Shown one piece after another: positions 23,137 through 30,571 of a stretch of 64,000 nucleotides of DNA. The position numbers were made by a program, and so were the translations under genes. The number at the start of each line of letters is the position of its first letter. Positions within the stretch are counted from its first letter, which is position 1. Source of the stretch: Kribbella pratensis (lineage in GTDB: Bacteria > Actinomycetota > Actinomycetes > Propionibacteriales > Kribbellaceae); contig NZ_SODU01000004.1 of NCBI RefSeq assembly GCF_004366075.1, forward strand, positions 802,839-866,838. The letters are read 5' to 3'. The notes beneath the pieces are model-generated. The model was given only the letters and a program-made list of their open reading frames with translations. It made no database searches and was not told the DNA's origin.

Positions 23137-25716
23137 ATGACAACGTCCCGGAACCGCCGAGGCCTCGCCGCCGCGCTGGCCGCGCTGGTGGTCGCCGAGG
23201 TGGTTTTCGCCGTGGCCTACGGCGTCTCGATCGGGTGGGGCTGGCGCGAGCTGGTCGACAGTTTCTCCGTGACGAACGGCCTGATGGGCCTCACCTTCGG
23301 CCTGTGCGGCGCGGTGATCGCCTGGCACCGGCCGGCCAACCCGATCGGCTGGCTGTTCCTCGCGGACGGCATCGGGCACGCCACCACGCCGTTCGCCGAC
23401 ACCCTTGCCTATGTCGTGCACGGCGAGTTCGCGCAGCGGGTGCTCGTTACCGTCTCGATGGCTGCCTGGCCGTGGTCGATCGGACTGTTCCTGCCGCTCG
23501 CGCTGTTGCTTTTCCCGGACGGCCGGTTGTTGTCCCCGCGCTGGCGCTGGGCCGCGATCGGGATCATTGTGACCGCACCGCTTTTCGTCCTGGAGATGAT
23601 CGGGAGCGGCGAAGCGATCTCGCCCGATCTTCCTCTCGGCTTAGTGACCGTGCCGAACTTCGACGCTCTGCAACCACTGTGGACAGCGACCGAGGTGCGC
23701 AACCTCGCCGCACTCCTGCTGGCTCTGATCTGCCTCGGGATCCGCTACCGCCGGGCCGACGAAGCGGGCCGCCGGCAACTGCTGTGGTTGCTGCTGGCCT
23801 CGGTGATCGCGCTGCTCTTCGTCGTCCCGTGGGCCTTCGTCGCCGGTACGCCGATCCTCGTCCTGCTGGCGATTCCGCTGATCCCGATCGCGGTCGCCGT
23901 GGCGATCGTCCGCTACCAGCTGCTCGACATCCGGTTGGTCGTGTCGCGTGCGCTGACGTGGGCGCTCTTGTCGCTGGTTGCCATTGGCATCTATGCGGCG
24001 TTGGTCGCGTTACTCGACTCGCTGATCGCGTCACAGGTCGGGCGGTCGGCCGCGGTGACCGTGTTCGTGGCGCTGGTCATCGCGCCGGTGCTGCCCCGGC
24101 TTCAGCAGCTGGTCGACCGAGCCCTGTACGGCGACCGCCACGATCCCGCGCGCGTGGCGTCCCGGGTCGGCGAGCAACTGTCTGCCGGCCTTCCGGGCGT
24201 GGTCGCGGCAATCCGCTCCGCACTACGCCTCCCATACGCCGCCCTCATCGTCGACGGCCAAGTCATCGCCGCCAGCCCCACCACCACCGACCGCACCGCC
24301 ACAGACAGCAGCACCCAGACGAACGGTTCCGCCCCTGACGTCCGCGCGATCCCGAGCGGTCCCGCCGCCGACAGCAGCGGGCACGCGGACGGTTCTACTG
24401 TCGACCGCGGCGGGCACGCGGACGGTTCTACTGTCGACCACAGCGGGCACGCGGACGGTTCTACTGTCGACCACAGCGGGCACGCGGACGGTTCTACTGT
24501 CGACCACAGCGGGCACGCGGACGGAGCGGCTGTTCACCGCAGCGGATACGCGGGCGGTTCTGGTGGAGGTTCCGTCGTACCGCTGGAGTTGTCGTACGGG
24601 GGTGAAGTGGTGGGGACGCTCGAGGTTGGGGTGCGGTCGGGCGAGTCGGGGTTGTCGTCGGCCGATCGCAGTGTGCTCGGGCTGGTCGCCGTACCGCTGG
24701 CGGTCGCGCTGCACGCGACGCGATTGTCGGCGGAGTTGCAGTCGTCCCGCGAGAAGCTCGTGTCCGCGCGGGAGGAGGAACGTCGACGGCTGCGGCGGGA
24801 CTTGCACGACGGTCTGGGGCCGACGCTCACCGGCGTCGCGTTCTCCGCGGACGCCGCTGCGAACCTGATCACCACCGACACCCCGCAGGCTGTCGAACTG
24901 CTTGCGCGGTTGCGCTCCGACACTCGGTCAGCGATCGCCGACGTCCGTCGTCTGGTCGAGGACCTGCGGCCCCCGGCACTCGACGAACTCGGGCTCGTCG
25001 GAGCACTGCGGCAACGCGCGGACCAGCTGTCTTTCCGTGCCGACGGAGCAAGGCTGCAGGTGGAGGTCGCAGCCGAGGGATTGCCGAGATTGCCCGCCGC
25101 GTTGGAGGTCGCCGCGTACCGGATCGCGACCGAGGCGCTGACGAACGTCGTACGGCACTCGCGGGCAACCTCCGCCGTACTGACGCTGCGCTGCGGGACC
25201 GCGTTGGAGATCGAGGTAACCGACGACGGCCCACCAGGCGAGAACTGGCGGCCCGGCGTCGGCATCCAAGCAATGAACGAACGAGCCGCCGAACTGGGCG
25301 GGACCTTCGAAGCCGGCCCAACCGCCCACGGCGGCCTCGTCCGCGCCGTCTTCCCCCTCCCCACTTCCACCACCGACACCCCGCCCCACTCTCGCGACGC
25401 CATTCCCGCCCAAACTCCCGCGGCCTCCGACACAGACTCGCCCGCCGCCCCCTCTACCACGGGCACCCCCGCCGCCCACGCTTCCGCCGAAGCCGGCGCC
25501 TCAGCCGCGCGCACCCCCGCCGCCCACGCTTCCGCCGACGGGCCCGCCGAAGCCGACGCCTCAGCCGCGCGCACTCCCGCCGCCCACGCTTCCGCCGACG
25601 CGCCCGCCGACCCCGATGCCACGCGCCCTCCCGCCGCCCGCAGTTCCACCGACGCGCCTGCCGGACCGAGTCCCGCAGTACCGTCTGCCGAGGCTTCTTC
25701 CTTGGAGTTGCGGTGA
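23137..25716 (+). CDS. Membrane sensor histidine kinase, NarL/DesK type, with repeat-rich inserts
   Basis: A 859-residue kinase. About nine membrane helices occupy residues 8-330. A GAF-like or linker region near 370-535 is interrupted by a low-complexity insert at 415-463 made of an 11-residue repeat (GHADGSTVDHS). The HisKA_3 box RRRLRRDLHDGLGPTLTGV has the phospho-accepting His at about 557. The ATPase domain follows (AYRIATEALTNVVRHSRATS, then EVTDDGPPG and GVGIQAMNERAAELGG). The C-terminal ~130 residues are an Ala/Pro-rich repetitive tail absent from typical family members. It phosphorylates the response regulator encoded next, whose GTG overlaps its stop (GTGA). The stimulus is unknown. 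Confidence 0.92.
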   Translation: MTTSRNRRGLAAALAALVVAEVVFAVAYGVSIGWGWRELVDSFSVTNGLMGLTFGLCGAVIAWHRPANPIGWLFLADGIGHATTPFADTLAYVVHGEFAQRVLVTVSMAAWPWSIGLFLPLALLLFPDGRLLSPRWRWAAIGIIVTAPLFVLEMIGSGEAISPDLPLGLVTVPNFDALQPLWTATEVRNLAALLLALICLGIRYRRADEAGRRQLLWLLLASVIALLFVVPWAFVAGTPILVLLAIPLIPIAVAVAIVRYQLLDIRLVVSRALTWALLSLVAIGIYAALVALLDSLIASQVGRSAAVTVFVALVIAPVLPRLQQLVDRALYGDRHDPARVASRVGEQLSAGLPGVVAAIRSALRLPYAALIVDGQVIAASPTTTDRTATDSSTQTNGSAPDVRAIPSGPAADSSGHADGSTVDRGGHADGSTVDHSGHADGSTVDHSGHADGSTVDHSGHADGAAVHRSGYAGGSGGGSVVPLELSYGGEVVGTLEVGVRSGESGLSSADRSVLGLVAVPLAVALHATRLSAELQSSREKLVSAREEERRRLRRDLHDGLGPTLTGVAFSADAAANLITTDTPQAVELLARLRSDTRSAIADVRRLVEDLRPPALDELGLVGALRQRADQLSFRADGARLQVEVAAEGLPRLPAALEVAAYRIATEALTNVVRHSRATSAVLTLRCGTALEIEVTDDGPPGENWRPGVGIQAMNERAAELGGTFEAGPTAHGGLVRAVFPLPTSTTDTPPHSRDAIPAQTPAASDTDSPAAPSTTGTPAAHASAEAGASAARTPAAHASADGPAEADASAARTPAAHASADAPADPDATRPPAARSSTDAPAGPSPAVPSAEASSLELR
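24379..24525 (+). repeat. 33-bp in-frame tandem repeat (11 residues) inside the histidine kinase
   Basis: Four full copies (24379, 24412, 24445, 24478) and a partial fifth copy from 24511 of a 33-base unit beginning gggcacgcggacggttctac. Copies 3 and 4 are identical and the others differ by a few bases. The unit length is a multiple of three, so copy-number change keeps the frame. It encodes a Gly/His/Asp/Ser-rich flexible linker. Confidence 0.95.
25461..25620 (+). repeat. 60-bp in-frame repeat in the kinase C-terminal tail
   Basis: Positions 25501-25560 and 25561-25620 are 60-base copies differing at only a few bases, and 25461-25500 is a shorter copy. Each encodes a 20-residue block around the core RTPAAHASAD. 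Alanine- and proline-rich, unlike the catalytic domain before it. Confidence 0.85.
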
Positions 25717-26360
25717 TCCGGGTCGTGCTGGCCGACGACCACCCGGTGGTTCGGGCGGGGTTGGAGGCGCTGCTCAGTTCATTGCCCGGGATCGAGGTTG
25801 TCGGGGTCGCCTCCACCGGTCGTGAAGCGATCCGCGAGGTCGTCACGACCCGCCCCGACGTCGCCGTACTCGACCTCCAAATGCCCGGCCTGGACGGCTT
25901 CGCCGCCACCCGCGAACTGGCCCGCGCCGCACCCGAGGTTGCCGTCCTCGTACTCACCATGTTCGAAGACGACGACTCGGTCTTCGCCGCCATGCGCGCC
26001 GGCGCCCGCGGCTACCTCGTCAAAGGCGCCGAACAGGAGGAGATCGCCCGCGCCATCCGAGCCGTAGCCGCCGGCGAAGCCATCTTCGGCCCCGGCGTCG
26101 CCCGCCGCGTCCTCACCTTCTTCGCTGCCCCGCCACCCACCGACCCGTTCCCCGAACTCACCACCCGCGAACGCGAGATCCTCGACCTCCTGGCCGCCGG
26201 GCTCTCCAACCCCGCGATCGCCACCCGCCTCGACCTGGCACCGAAGACCGTCGCCAACAACGTCTCCACCATCTTCACCAAACTGGGCACCGCCGACCGA
26301 GCCACCGCCATAATCCAAGCCCGCAACGCCGGCCTAGGCGTACCTAACGGCAGGACGTAG
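25713..26360 (+). CDS. NarL/FixJ-family response regulator
   Basis: A 215-residue two-component response regulator. The receiver domain is residues 1-120, with acidic residues in VLADDHPVV, the phospho-acceptor Asp 54 in VAVLDLQMPGLDG and the Lys in RGYLVKGAEQEE. The LuxR-type helix-turn-helix is at 147-210 (ELTTREREILDLLAAGLSNP, TVANNVSTIFTKLG). The GTG start overlaps the kinase stop, so the pair is co-translated. It probably activates or represses membrane-stress or neighbouring genes. The last codons form one arm of a long inverted repeat (26343-26436). Confidence 0.95.
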   Translation: MIRVVLADDHPVVRAGLEALLSSLPGIEVVGVASTGREAIREVVTTRPDVAVLDLQMPGLDGFAATRELARAAPEVAVLVLTMFEDDDSVFAAMRAGARGYLVKGAEQEEIARAIRAVAAGEAIFGPGVARRVLTFFAAPPPTDPFPELTTREREILDLLAAGLSNPAIATRLDLAPKTVANNVSTIFTKLGTADRATAIIQARNAGLGVPNGRT

Positions 26361-26436
26361 TCGACCAACCGCCCCTCGCGCCCGCCCGAGCCCCTCTCCC
26401 AGCGCGCAGATCTGCCGACTACCTCCTGTCGTTAGG
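26343..26436. repeat. Long imperfect inverted repeat at the 3' end of the response regulator gene
   Basis: The 21-base arms 26343-26363 and 26416-26436 are inverted copies with 19 of 21 matches (left arm begins CCTAACGGCAGGACG, right arm ends CTGTCGTTAGG), with 52 bases between. The left arm includes the final codons of the response regulator. It could be a factor-independent transcription end, or the trace of a small inverted duplication. The remaining bases to 26523 hold no gene that I can see. Confidence 0.6.
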
Positions 26437-26523
26437 CGCGCTCGGCATACCTAAGAACGGGTGGTCCCCCCGGTCCCGCCCTTCTCTCCCGGCCCTCCTC
26501 CGACGCGCTCCAGCCCGCGACCA

Positions 26524-27534
26524 CTACCCGTTCTTCGGTACGCCGATCGCCTTCAGATAGCGCTCGCCCACGGTGCGAAGGTGGTTGACGAGGGCCGGCG
26601 GGCCGTCGACGTGGAAGTCGAGGCCGAGCATGCCGATGTAGACAGCGATCGTCTCGAGCGAGTCGGCGCCCGTGACCAGGATGCAGGTGTCGTCGTCGAC
26701 GGATTCGACGATGCCGACGGCCGCGTGGATACGGGACAGGACCTCCTGCGCGGGCGCGTACACCGTGATGCGGGCATGCGCCTTCCAGCCCGCCGACGCC
26801 ACGTCACGCAGTACGAAATCGATGTACTCCCCGTCGGCCATCGGACGCGGCTGATACCGCCGCCCCGTTGCCATCCGCAACGACATCCAGTCGACGCGAT
26901 ACGTATGCCAGGCGCCCTGCTCGTCCCGCGCGACCAGATGCCAGTACCCGTGCCAGCTCACCAACCGATAGGGCTCGACGAGGATCGGCAACTGCTGCGT
27001 GACACTCGATCCGGCCTTGTACAGCGAGACGCCGTCCGGTACGACGTACTCGAAGCGAAGGTAATGCTCGTCGCGAATGCACGCCGCGATCGTCGACAGT
27101 ACGGCGGGATCGATCTCGGGGGCGTCGACGTTCGAACGCGTGTTGTCGGGGCCCTTGTCCATCGCCTTGTTGATCGCGTTCACCTGGCGCTGCAGACGAT
27201 GCGGGAGGACCTGCTGGAGCTTGGTCAGCGCGCGAACGCTGCTCTCCCCCATCCCGACAACGCCCGCACCGGTCCGCAGACCGACCGCGACGGCGACTGC
27301 CTCCTCGTCGTCCAGCAGCAGCGGTGGAAGCTTCGCGCCGACGCCGAGCTGGTAGTGGCCGGCCGGACCGCGCGTCGCATCAACCGGGTACCCGAGCTCG
27401 CGCAGCCGGTCGATGTCGTTCCGCACCGTCCGCGTCGTCACCTCGAGCCGCTCGGCCAGCTCGGAACCGGTCCACGCCGGACGCGTCTGCAGCAGGGCTA
27501 GCAGTGCTAGCAAACGCTGCGAAGTCTCGAGCAA
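26524..27534 (-). CDS. WYL-domain transcriptional regulator (DeoR-like HTH)
   Basis: A 336-residue YafY-type regulator. The HTH is at residues 5-60 (RLLALLALLQTRPAWTGSEL, then RTVRNDIDRLRELGYPVDAT), and the WYL ligand domain and WCX extension follow (RLVSWHGYWHLVARDEQGAW, YRVDWMSLRMATG). Such proteins often repress or activate an adjacent gene, here the divergent epoxide hydrolase. The start is TTG at 27532-27534 with GGGAG upstream, since no ATG gives the conserved N-terminus. A perfect TAGGAA/TTCCTA repeat lies 15 bases from its start. Confidence 0.92.
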   Translation of the reverse strand: MLETSQRLLALLALLQTRPAWTGSELAERLEVTTRTVRNDIDRLRELGYPVDATRGPAGHYQLGVGAKLPPLLLDDEEAVAVAVGLRTGAGVVGMGESSVRALTKLQQVLPHRLQRQVNAINKAMDKGPDNTRSNVDAPEIDPAVLSTIAACIRDEHYLRFEYVVPDGVSLYKAGSSVTQQLPILVEPYRLVSWHGYWHLVARDEQGAWHTYRVDWMSLRMATGRRYQPRPMADGEYIDFVLRDVASAGWKAHARITVYAPAQEVLSRIHAAVGIVESVDDDTCILVTGADSLETIAVYIGMLGLDFHVDGPPALVNHLRTVGERYLKAIGVPKNG

Positions 27535-27548
27535 AACGATCTCCCAAT

Positions 27549-27567
27549 TAGGAATCTAATGTTCCTA
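27549..27567. promoter_or_regulatory. TAGGAA-N7-TTCCTA operator between WYL regulator and epoxide hydrolase
   Basis: A perfect 6-base inverted repeat with a 7-base spacer (tctaatg), unusually AT-rich for this genome, centred in the 54-base divergent gap. Its position allows simultaneous control of both genes, most likely by the WYL protein. Confidence 0.55.
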
Positions 27568-27588
27568 TACGGATTCTACGGTAGAGCC

Positions 27589-28719
27589 ATGAACACGAAC
27601 GAGAGCATCCGGCCCTTCACCGTCACGATCGCCCAGGCCGACCTGGACGACCTCAACGCGCGCCTCGCGCGGACCCGCCTTCCCGAGGCCGCCCCGGGCG
27701 ACGACTGGGACCTCGGCACTCCGAACCACTACCTCCGCGAGATGGTCGACCGCTGGCAGAACGGGTTCGACTGGCGGGCGCAGGAGGCGCGGATGAACGA
27801 GTTCCCGCACTACCTGACCGAGATCGACGGGCAGACCGTGCACTTCATCCACGTGCCGTCCGAGGTCGAGGGCGCCATCCCGCTGCTGCTGACCCACACG
27901 TACCCGGGTTCGTTCGCCGACTTCCTCGACATGATCGGCCCGCTCACCGACCCGGTCGCGTACGGCGGATCCGCCGAGGATGCGTTCTCGGTCGTCGTAC
28001 CGTCGATCCCCGGCTTCGGGTTCAGCACGCCGCTCGTCGACCGCGGCTGGACGATGGCGCGGGTGGCGCGGACGTTCGACACGCTGATGCGGCGGCTCGG
28101 ATACGAGTCGTACGGCGCGCACGGGTCCGACGCCGGCGCGATGGTCGCCCGGGAACTCGGCGTACTGAACCCGCCCGGATTCCTCGGACTGCACGTCCTG
28201 CAGCTGTTCTCGTTCCCGTCGGGCGACCCGGCCGAGTTCGAGAAGTTCACGCCGGCGGACTACGCCGCACTCGAGCACCTGAAGTGGTTCCAGTCGGTCG
28301 GCGGGTACAACGCGATCAACTCGACCCGCCCCCAGACCGTTGCCGTCGGCATCTCCGACTCGCCGGTCGGGCAGCTCGCCTGGAACGAACTCTTCAACAA
28401 CTTCGGCAACGGCACCAGCCTGGTCACGCCCGACCAGATCCTCACCGAGGTCTCCCTCTACTGGTTCACCAACACCTCAGCCGCGGCCGGCCGCTACCAC
28501 TACGAGGAGGCGAACTCCGGCGCCGAGCCCCAGCTCAACCACGCCCCCACCGGCGTCGCCGTCTTCGCCGACGACTTCAAGACCATCCGCCCGCTCGCCG
28601 ACCGCGACAACACCAACATCGTCCACTGGTCCAACTTCGACAAGGGCGGCCACTTCGCCTCCCTCGAACGCCCCGAAGAGCTCACCGCCGACCTCCGCAA
28701 GTTCTTCCACAACCTCTGA
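27589..28719 (+). CDS. Epoxide hydrolase-family alpha/beta-hydrolase
   Basis: A 376-residue member of the microsomal-type epoxide hydrolase family. The N-terminal EHN segment (FTVTIAQADLDDLNARLART) and the oxyanion region LLLTHTYPGSFADFLDMIGP are diagnostic. The nucleophile elbow is GAHGSDAGAMVARELG with Asp as nucleophile, and the catalytic His is near the C-terminus (FDKGGHFASLERPEEL). It hydrolyses epoxides to diols in the cytoplasm. Start at the ATG 27589, which leaves the operator-like repeat outside the coding region. Divergent from the WYL regulator, which likely controls it. A strong terminator follows. Confidence 0.92.
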   Translation: MNTNESIRPFTVTIAQADLDDLNARLARTRLPEAAPGDDWDLGTPNHYLREMVDRWQNGFDWRAQEARMNEFPHYLTEIDGQTVHFIHVPSEVEGAIPLLLTHTYPGSFADFLDMIGPLTDPVAYGGSAEDAFSVVVPSIPGFGFSTPLVDRGWTMARVARTFDTLMRRLGYESYGAHGSDAGAMVARELGVLNPPGFLGLHVLQLFSFPSGDPAEFEKFTPADYAALEHLKWFQSVGGYNAINSTRPQTVAVGISDSPVGQLAWNELFNNFGNGTSLVTPDQILTEVSLYWFTNTSAAAGRYHYEEANSGAEPQLNHAPTGVAVFADDFKTIRPLADRDNTNIVHWSNFDKGGHFASLERPEELTADLRKFFHNL

Positions 28720-28740
28720 CCTTCGTCACCCGACCAAGAG

Positions 28741-28774
28741 GGAGCCCGGAGCGCCAAGCGCCCCGGGCTCCTTT
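28741..28774 (+). terminator. Rho-independent-type terminator after the epoxide hydrolase gene
   Basis: GGAGCCCGG (28741-28749) pairs perfectly with CCGGGCTCC (28763-28771), a 13-base loop between, followed by TTT. It ends the epoxide hydrolase transcript 21 bases after its stop. The following 230 bases to the antitoxin-like gene hold no coding sequence that I can support. Confidence 0.8.
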
Positions 28775-29004
28775 GAGCTCCACCCATCTGGAGGGACGTC
28801 CGGGCAGAGCCTCCTCCACCGGCGAACACACCCCCAGCCGGCGCTCATCCCCCACTCACCCACCTCCGAAGCTACGCCCACCCAACCCACCCGACAACAC
28901 GTCTGTGGGGTCCGCTTCAGTCGCAACCCCTGTGGATAACTCCGCTCGCGTACGTCAGACAACTCCTATCCTGAAGAGCACGTTCACCCGCGGAAGGACA
29001 GATC

Positions 29005-29361
29005 ATGGATCCCGACGAAACGCCGTACCTCCTCCCTGATGGAGAACGGGTCTGGGTCATCAAGACGTCCACAGCTGCAGGTCTTCTCCCGCAGATGCTC
29101 GAACGGTTTCGCGCCGACGAGCCAGAACCACTGATCTTCGGCGACGCCGGCCAGCCAGAGGCCGTCGTCATCCCGTTCGACGTCTGGCGTCGGCTCGACG
29201 CGTTGGCAACCGACGAGAACGGATTCGACGCGACGTACGCCGTGGCACGAGAGCGACTCGCAAGTCCCGGGCGCTCGATCCCAATCGAGAATGTCGCCGC
29301 CGAGCTCGGATTGAATCTCGATGAGCCCGTCGACGACTCAGACCTGCCGAACAAGCAATGA
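29005..29361 (+). CDS. Antitoxin-like protein of a putative toxin-antitoxin pair
   Basis: A 118-residue acidic protein. The core LIFGDAGQPEAVVIPFDVWRRL resembles the Phd/YefM-type antitoxin motif in which a short beta segment (AVVIPF) precedes the regulatory helix. The flanks are longer than in classic Phd proteins (80-90 residues), with an acidic C-terminal tail that could wrap the toxin. GGAAGGA precedes the ATG. Its stop overlaps the start of the next gene (ATGA), the usual antitoxin-first order. The call rests on this motif and the partner; no experimental family match is claimed. Confidence 0.6.
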   Translation: MDPDETPYLLPDGERVWVIKTSTAAGLLPQMLERFRADEPEPLIFGDAGQPEAVVIPFDVWRRLDALATDENGFDATYAVARERLASPGRSIPIENVAAELGLNLDEPVDDSDLPNKQ

Positions 29362-29954
29362 CCCGGTATCGCCTCCTCGTCCGAGAGGAGGTGCTGAGGC
29401 AACTGGCTACTCTTCGGCAGGCCGGGCGCCAGCAACCAGGCGGCCTACGCGACCGGGAGTTCCGAACCATCGAGCTGGGTCTTCGCGCCATCGCCCACGG
29501 CCAGGAAGCCGACTTCTCGGGCAAGCGTCTCGGATTCGCGACCCATGACCTCAGCGACTGTGCCGAGATCAAGCTCTCGGCCATCCCCGAGTCTCGCGGC
29601 AGCCGCGAACTCGGGCCCTCACACCGCCTCATCTACCGTGAGTTCGAGGCCGAAGACGGCGGGCCGCCGTACCGCCAAGTGATCGCCTTCGAGCCGCGCA
29701 GGGACGACCGCCCTTTTGACGTAGCAGCCGCCCGCCTCGGCCGCGAGCGCGGCGTCAGAATCCACGAGTTCAGACCAGTCGTCCGCACCGACCCACCCGC
29801 ACCAATCCGCCCGGCACTCCCCCAAGACCTCCGCACCGCCCTGGCAGCAGCATCCGGCGTCGCCCCCGCATCAGGCGCCGTCCGCGCTGAGCGTCCCGCT
29901 CAGAGCTCGCACGTCGGTGCACACTGCAACAGCCCACCGAGTCGGGAGGTGTAA
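29358..29954 (+). CDS. ParE/RelE-like toxin candidate with long C-terminal extension
   Basis: A 198-residue protein. Residues 1-130 resemble the RelE/ParE fold of actinobacterial toxins: YRLLVREEVLRQLATLRQAG at the start, ATHDLSDCAEIKLS in the core, SHRLIYREFE and YRQVIAFEPRRDDRPFDVAA at the end. Conserved Arg and Tyr residues there would act in mRNA cleavage or gyrase binding in that family. Residues 140-198 are Ala/Pro-rich and have no counterpart in short toxins. Translationally coupled to the upstream antitoxin-like gene. Which activity it has, or whether it is a toxin at all, is inferred. Confidence 0.58.
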   Translation: MTRYRLLVREEVLRQLATLRQAGRQQPGGLRDREFRTIELGLRAIAHGQEADFSGKRLGFATHDLSDCAEIKLSAIPESRGSRELGPSHRLIYREFEAEDGGPPYRQVIAFEPRRDDRPFDVAAARLGRERGVRIHEFRPVVRTDPPAPIRPALPQDLRTALAAASGVAPASGAVRAERPAQSSHVGAHCNSPPSREV

Positions 29955-30033
29955 GCGTTGCTCGACGAGATTGTCGCGCCGGGCGAGGATCATCTTCACG
30001 ACGCGACTGCGCAAGTCGCCGGTCCAGGTCTCG

Positions 30034-30570
30034 TCAGACCGGGAACCGGAGGTCGGCGATCGTGGACAGATCGATTCCATAGCGGGCGTATACCTTGGTG
30101 GTGTTCTCGCCCGTGAGATCGTCCTCGGAAACACCCAGCATGTGACCGACATCGAGGACATGGCCGCGAGAACGTCCTTCAATCTCGAGGTACGGCGGAA
30201 TCAACGGCCACCGGTCGAGCTCCAACTGAGCGCCGGCAAGCTCGAAACTCGTCCGCCGATTCTCTTGATACGACTTCGGCTCGAACCCGACGCGCCCCAG
30301 CAACTCGTTGGTGGTCTCGAAGTCCCCGACCACCACCTCGGTCTCCGTCGTCCCGTCGATCCCGTCATGCGCGATCTCCTTGACCGTCAGCGTCACCGCC
30401 GTACCAGTGTCACGCAAGCGAATCCACCGCGACTGGTCCCCAGCCTCGATGTCGTAGACGTACCGCCGCATCAGCCGATCCCCGACACGACGCCCACCCA
30501 GCGAGAGGATCCTGCCCGCCACCTCATCCGGATCAACGCCCAACACCTTGGCCTCGAACTCGATCGGCAT
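30034..30570 (-). CDS. CYTH-domain protein (class IV adenylate cyclase/thiamine triphosphatase-like)
   Basis: A 178-residue CYTH tunnel protein. The signature ExExK appears as EFEAK at residues 4-8, followed by RWIRLRD, TLTVKEIAHD, TETEVVVGDFE and the late LELDRWPLIPPYLEIEG block typical of class IV cyclase-like members. The family binds triphosphates with divalent metal and includes adenylate cyclases and (thiamine) triphosphatases. It starts one base after the stop of the radical SAM gene (TGAGATG), with GGGAGTG as ribosome site, so both are one operon. The genetic link suggests its triphosphate substrate is related to the radical SAM product, which is inference. Confidence 0.86.
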   Translation of the reverse strand: MPIEFEAKVLGVDPDEVAGRILSLGGRRVGDRLMRRYVYDIEAGDQSRWIRLRDTGTAVTLTVKEIAHDGIDGTTETEVVVGDFETTNELLGRVGFEPKSYQENRRTSFELAGAQLELDRWPLIPPYLEIEGRSRGHVLDVGHMLGVSEDDLTGENTTKVYARYGIDLSTIADLRFPV

Positions 30571-30571
30571 C

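Noticed and set aside
24379..24525. CRISPR-like regular repeats
   Set aside because: The 33-base units are directly adjacent without spacers and are translated in frame within the kinase.
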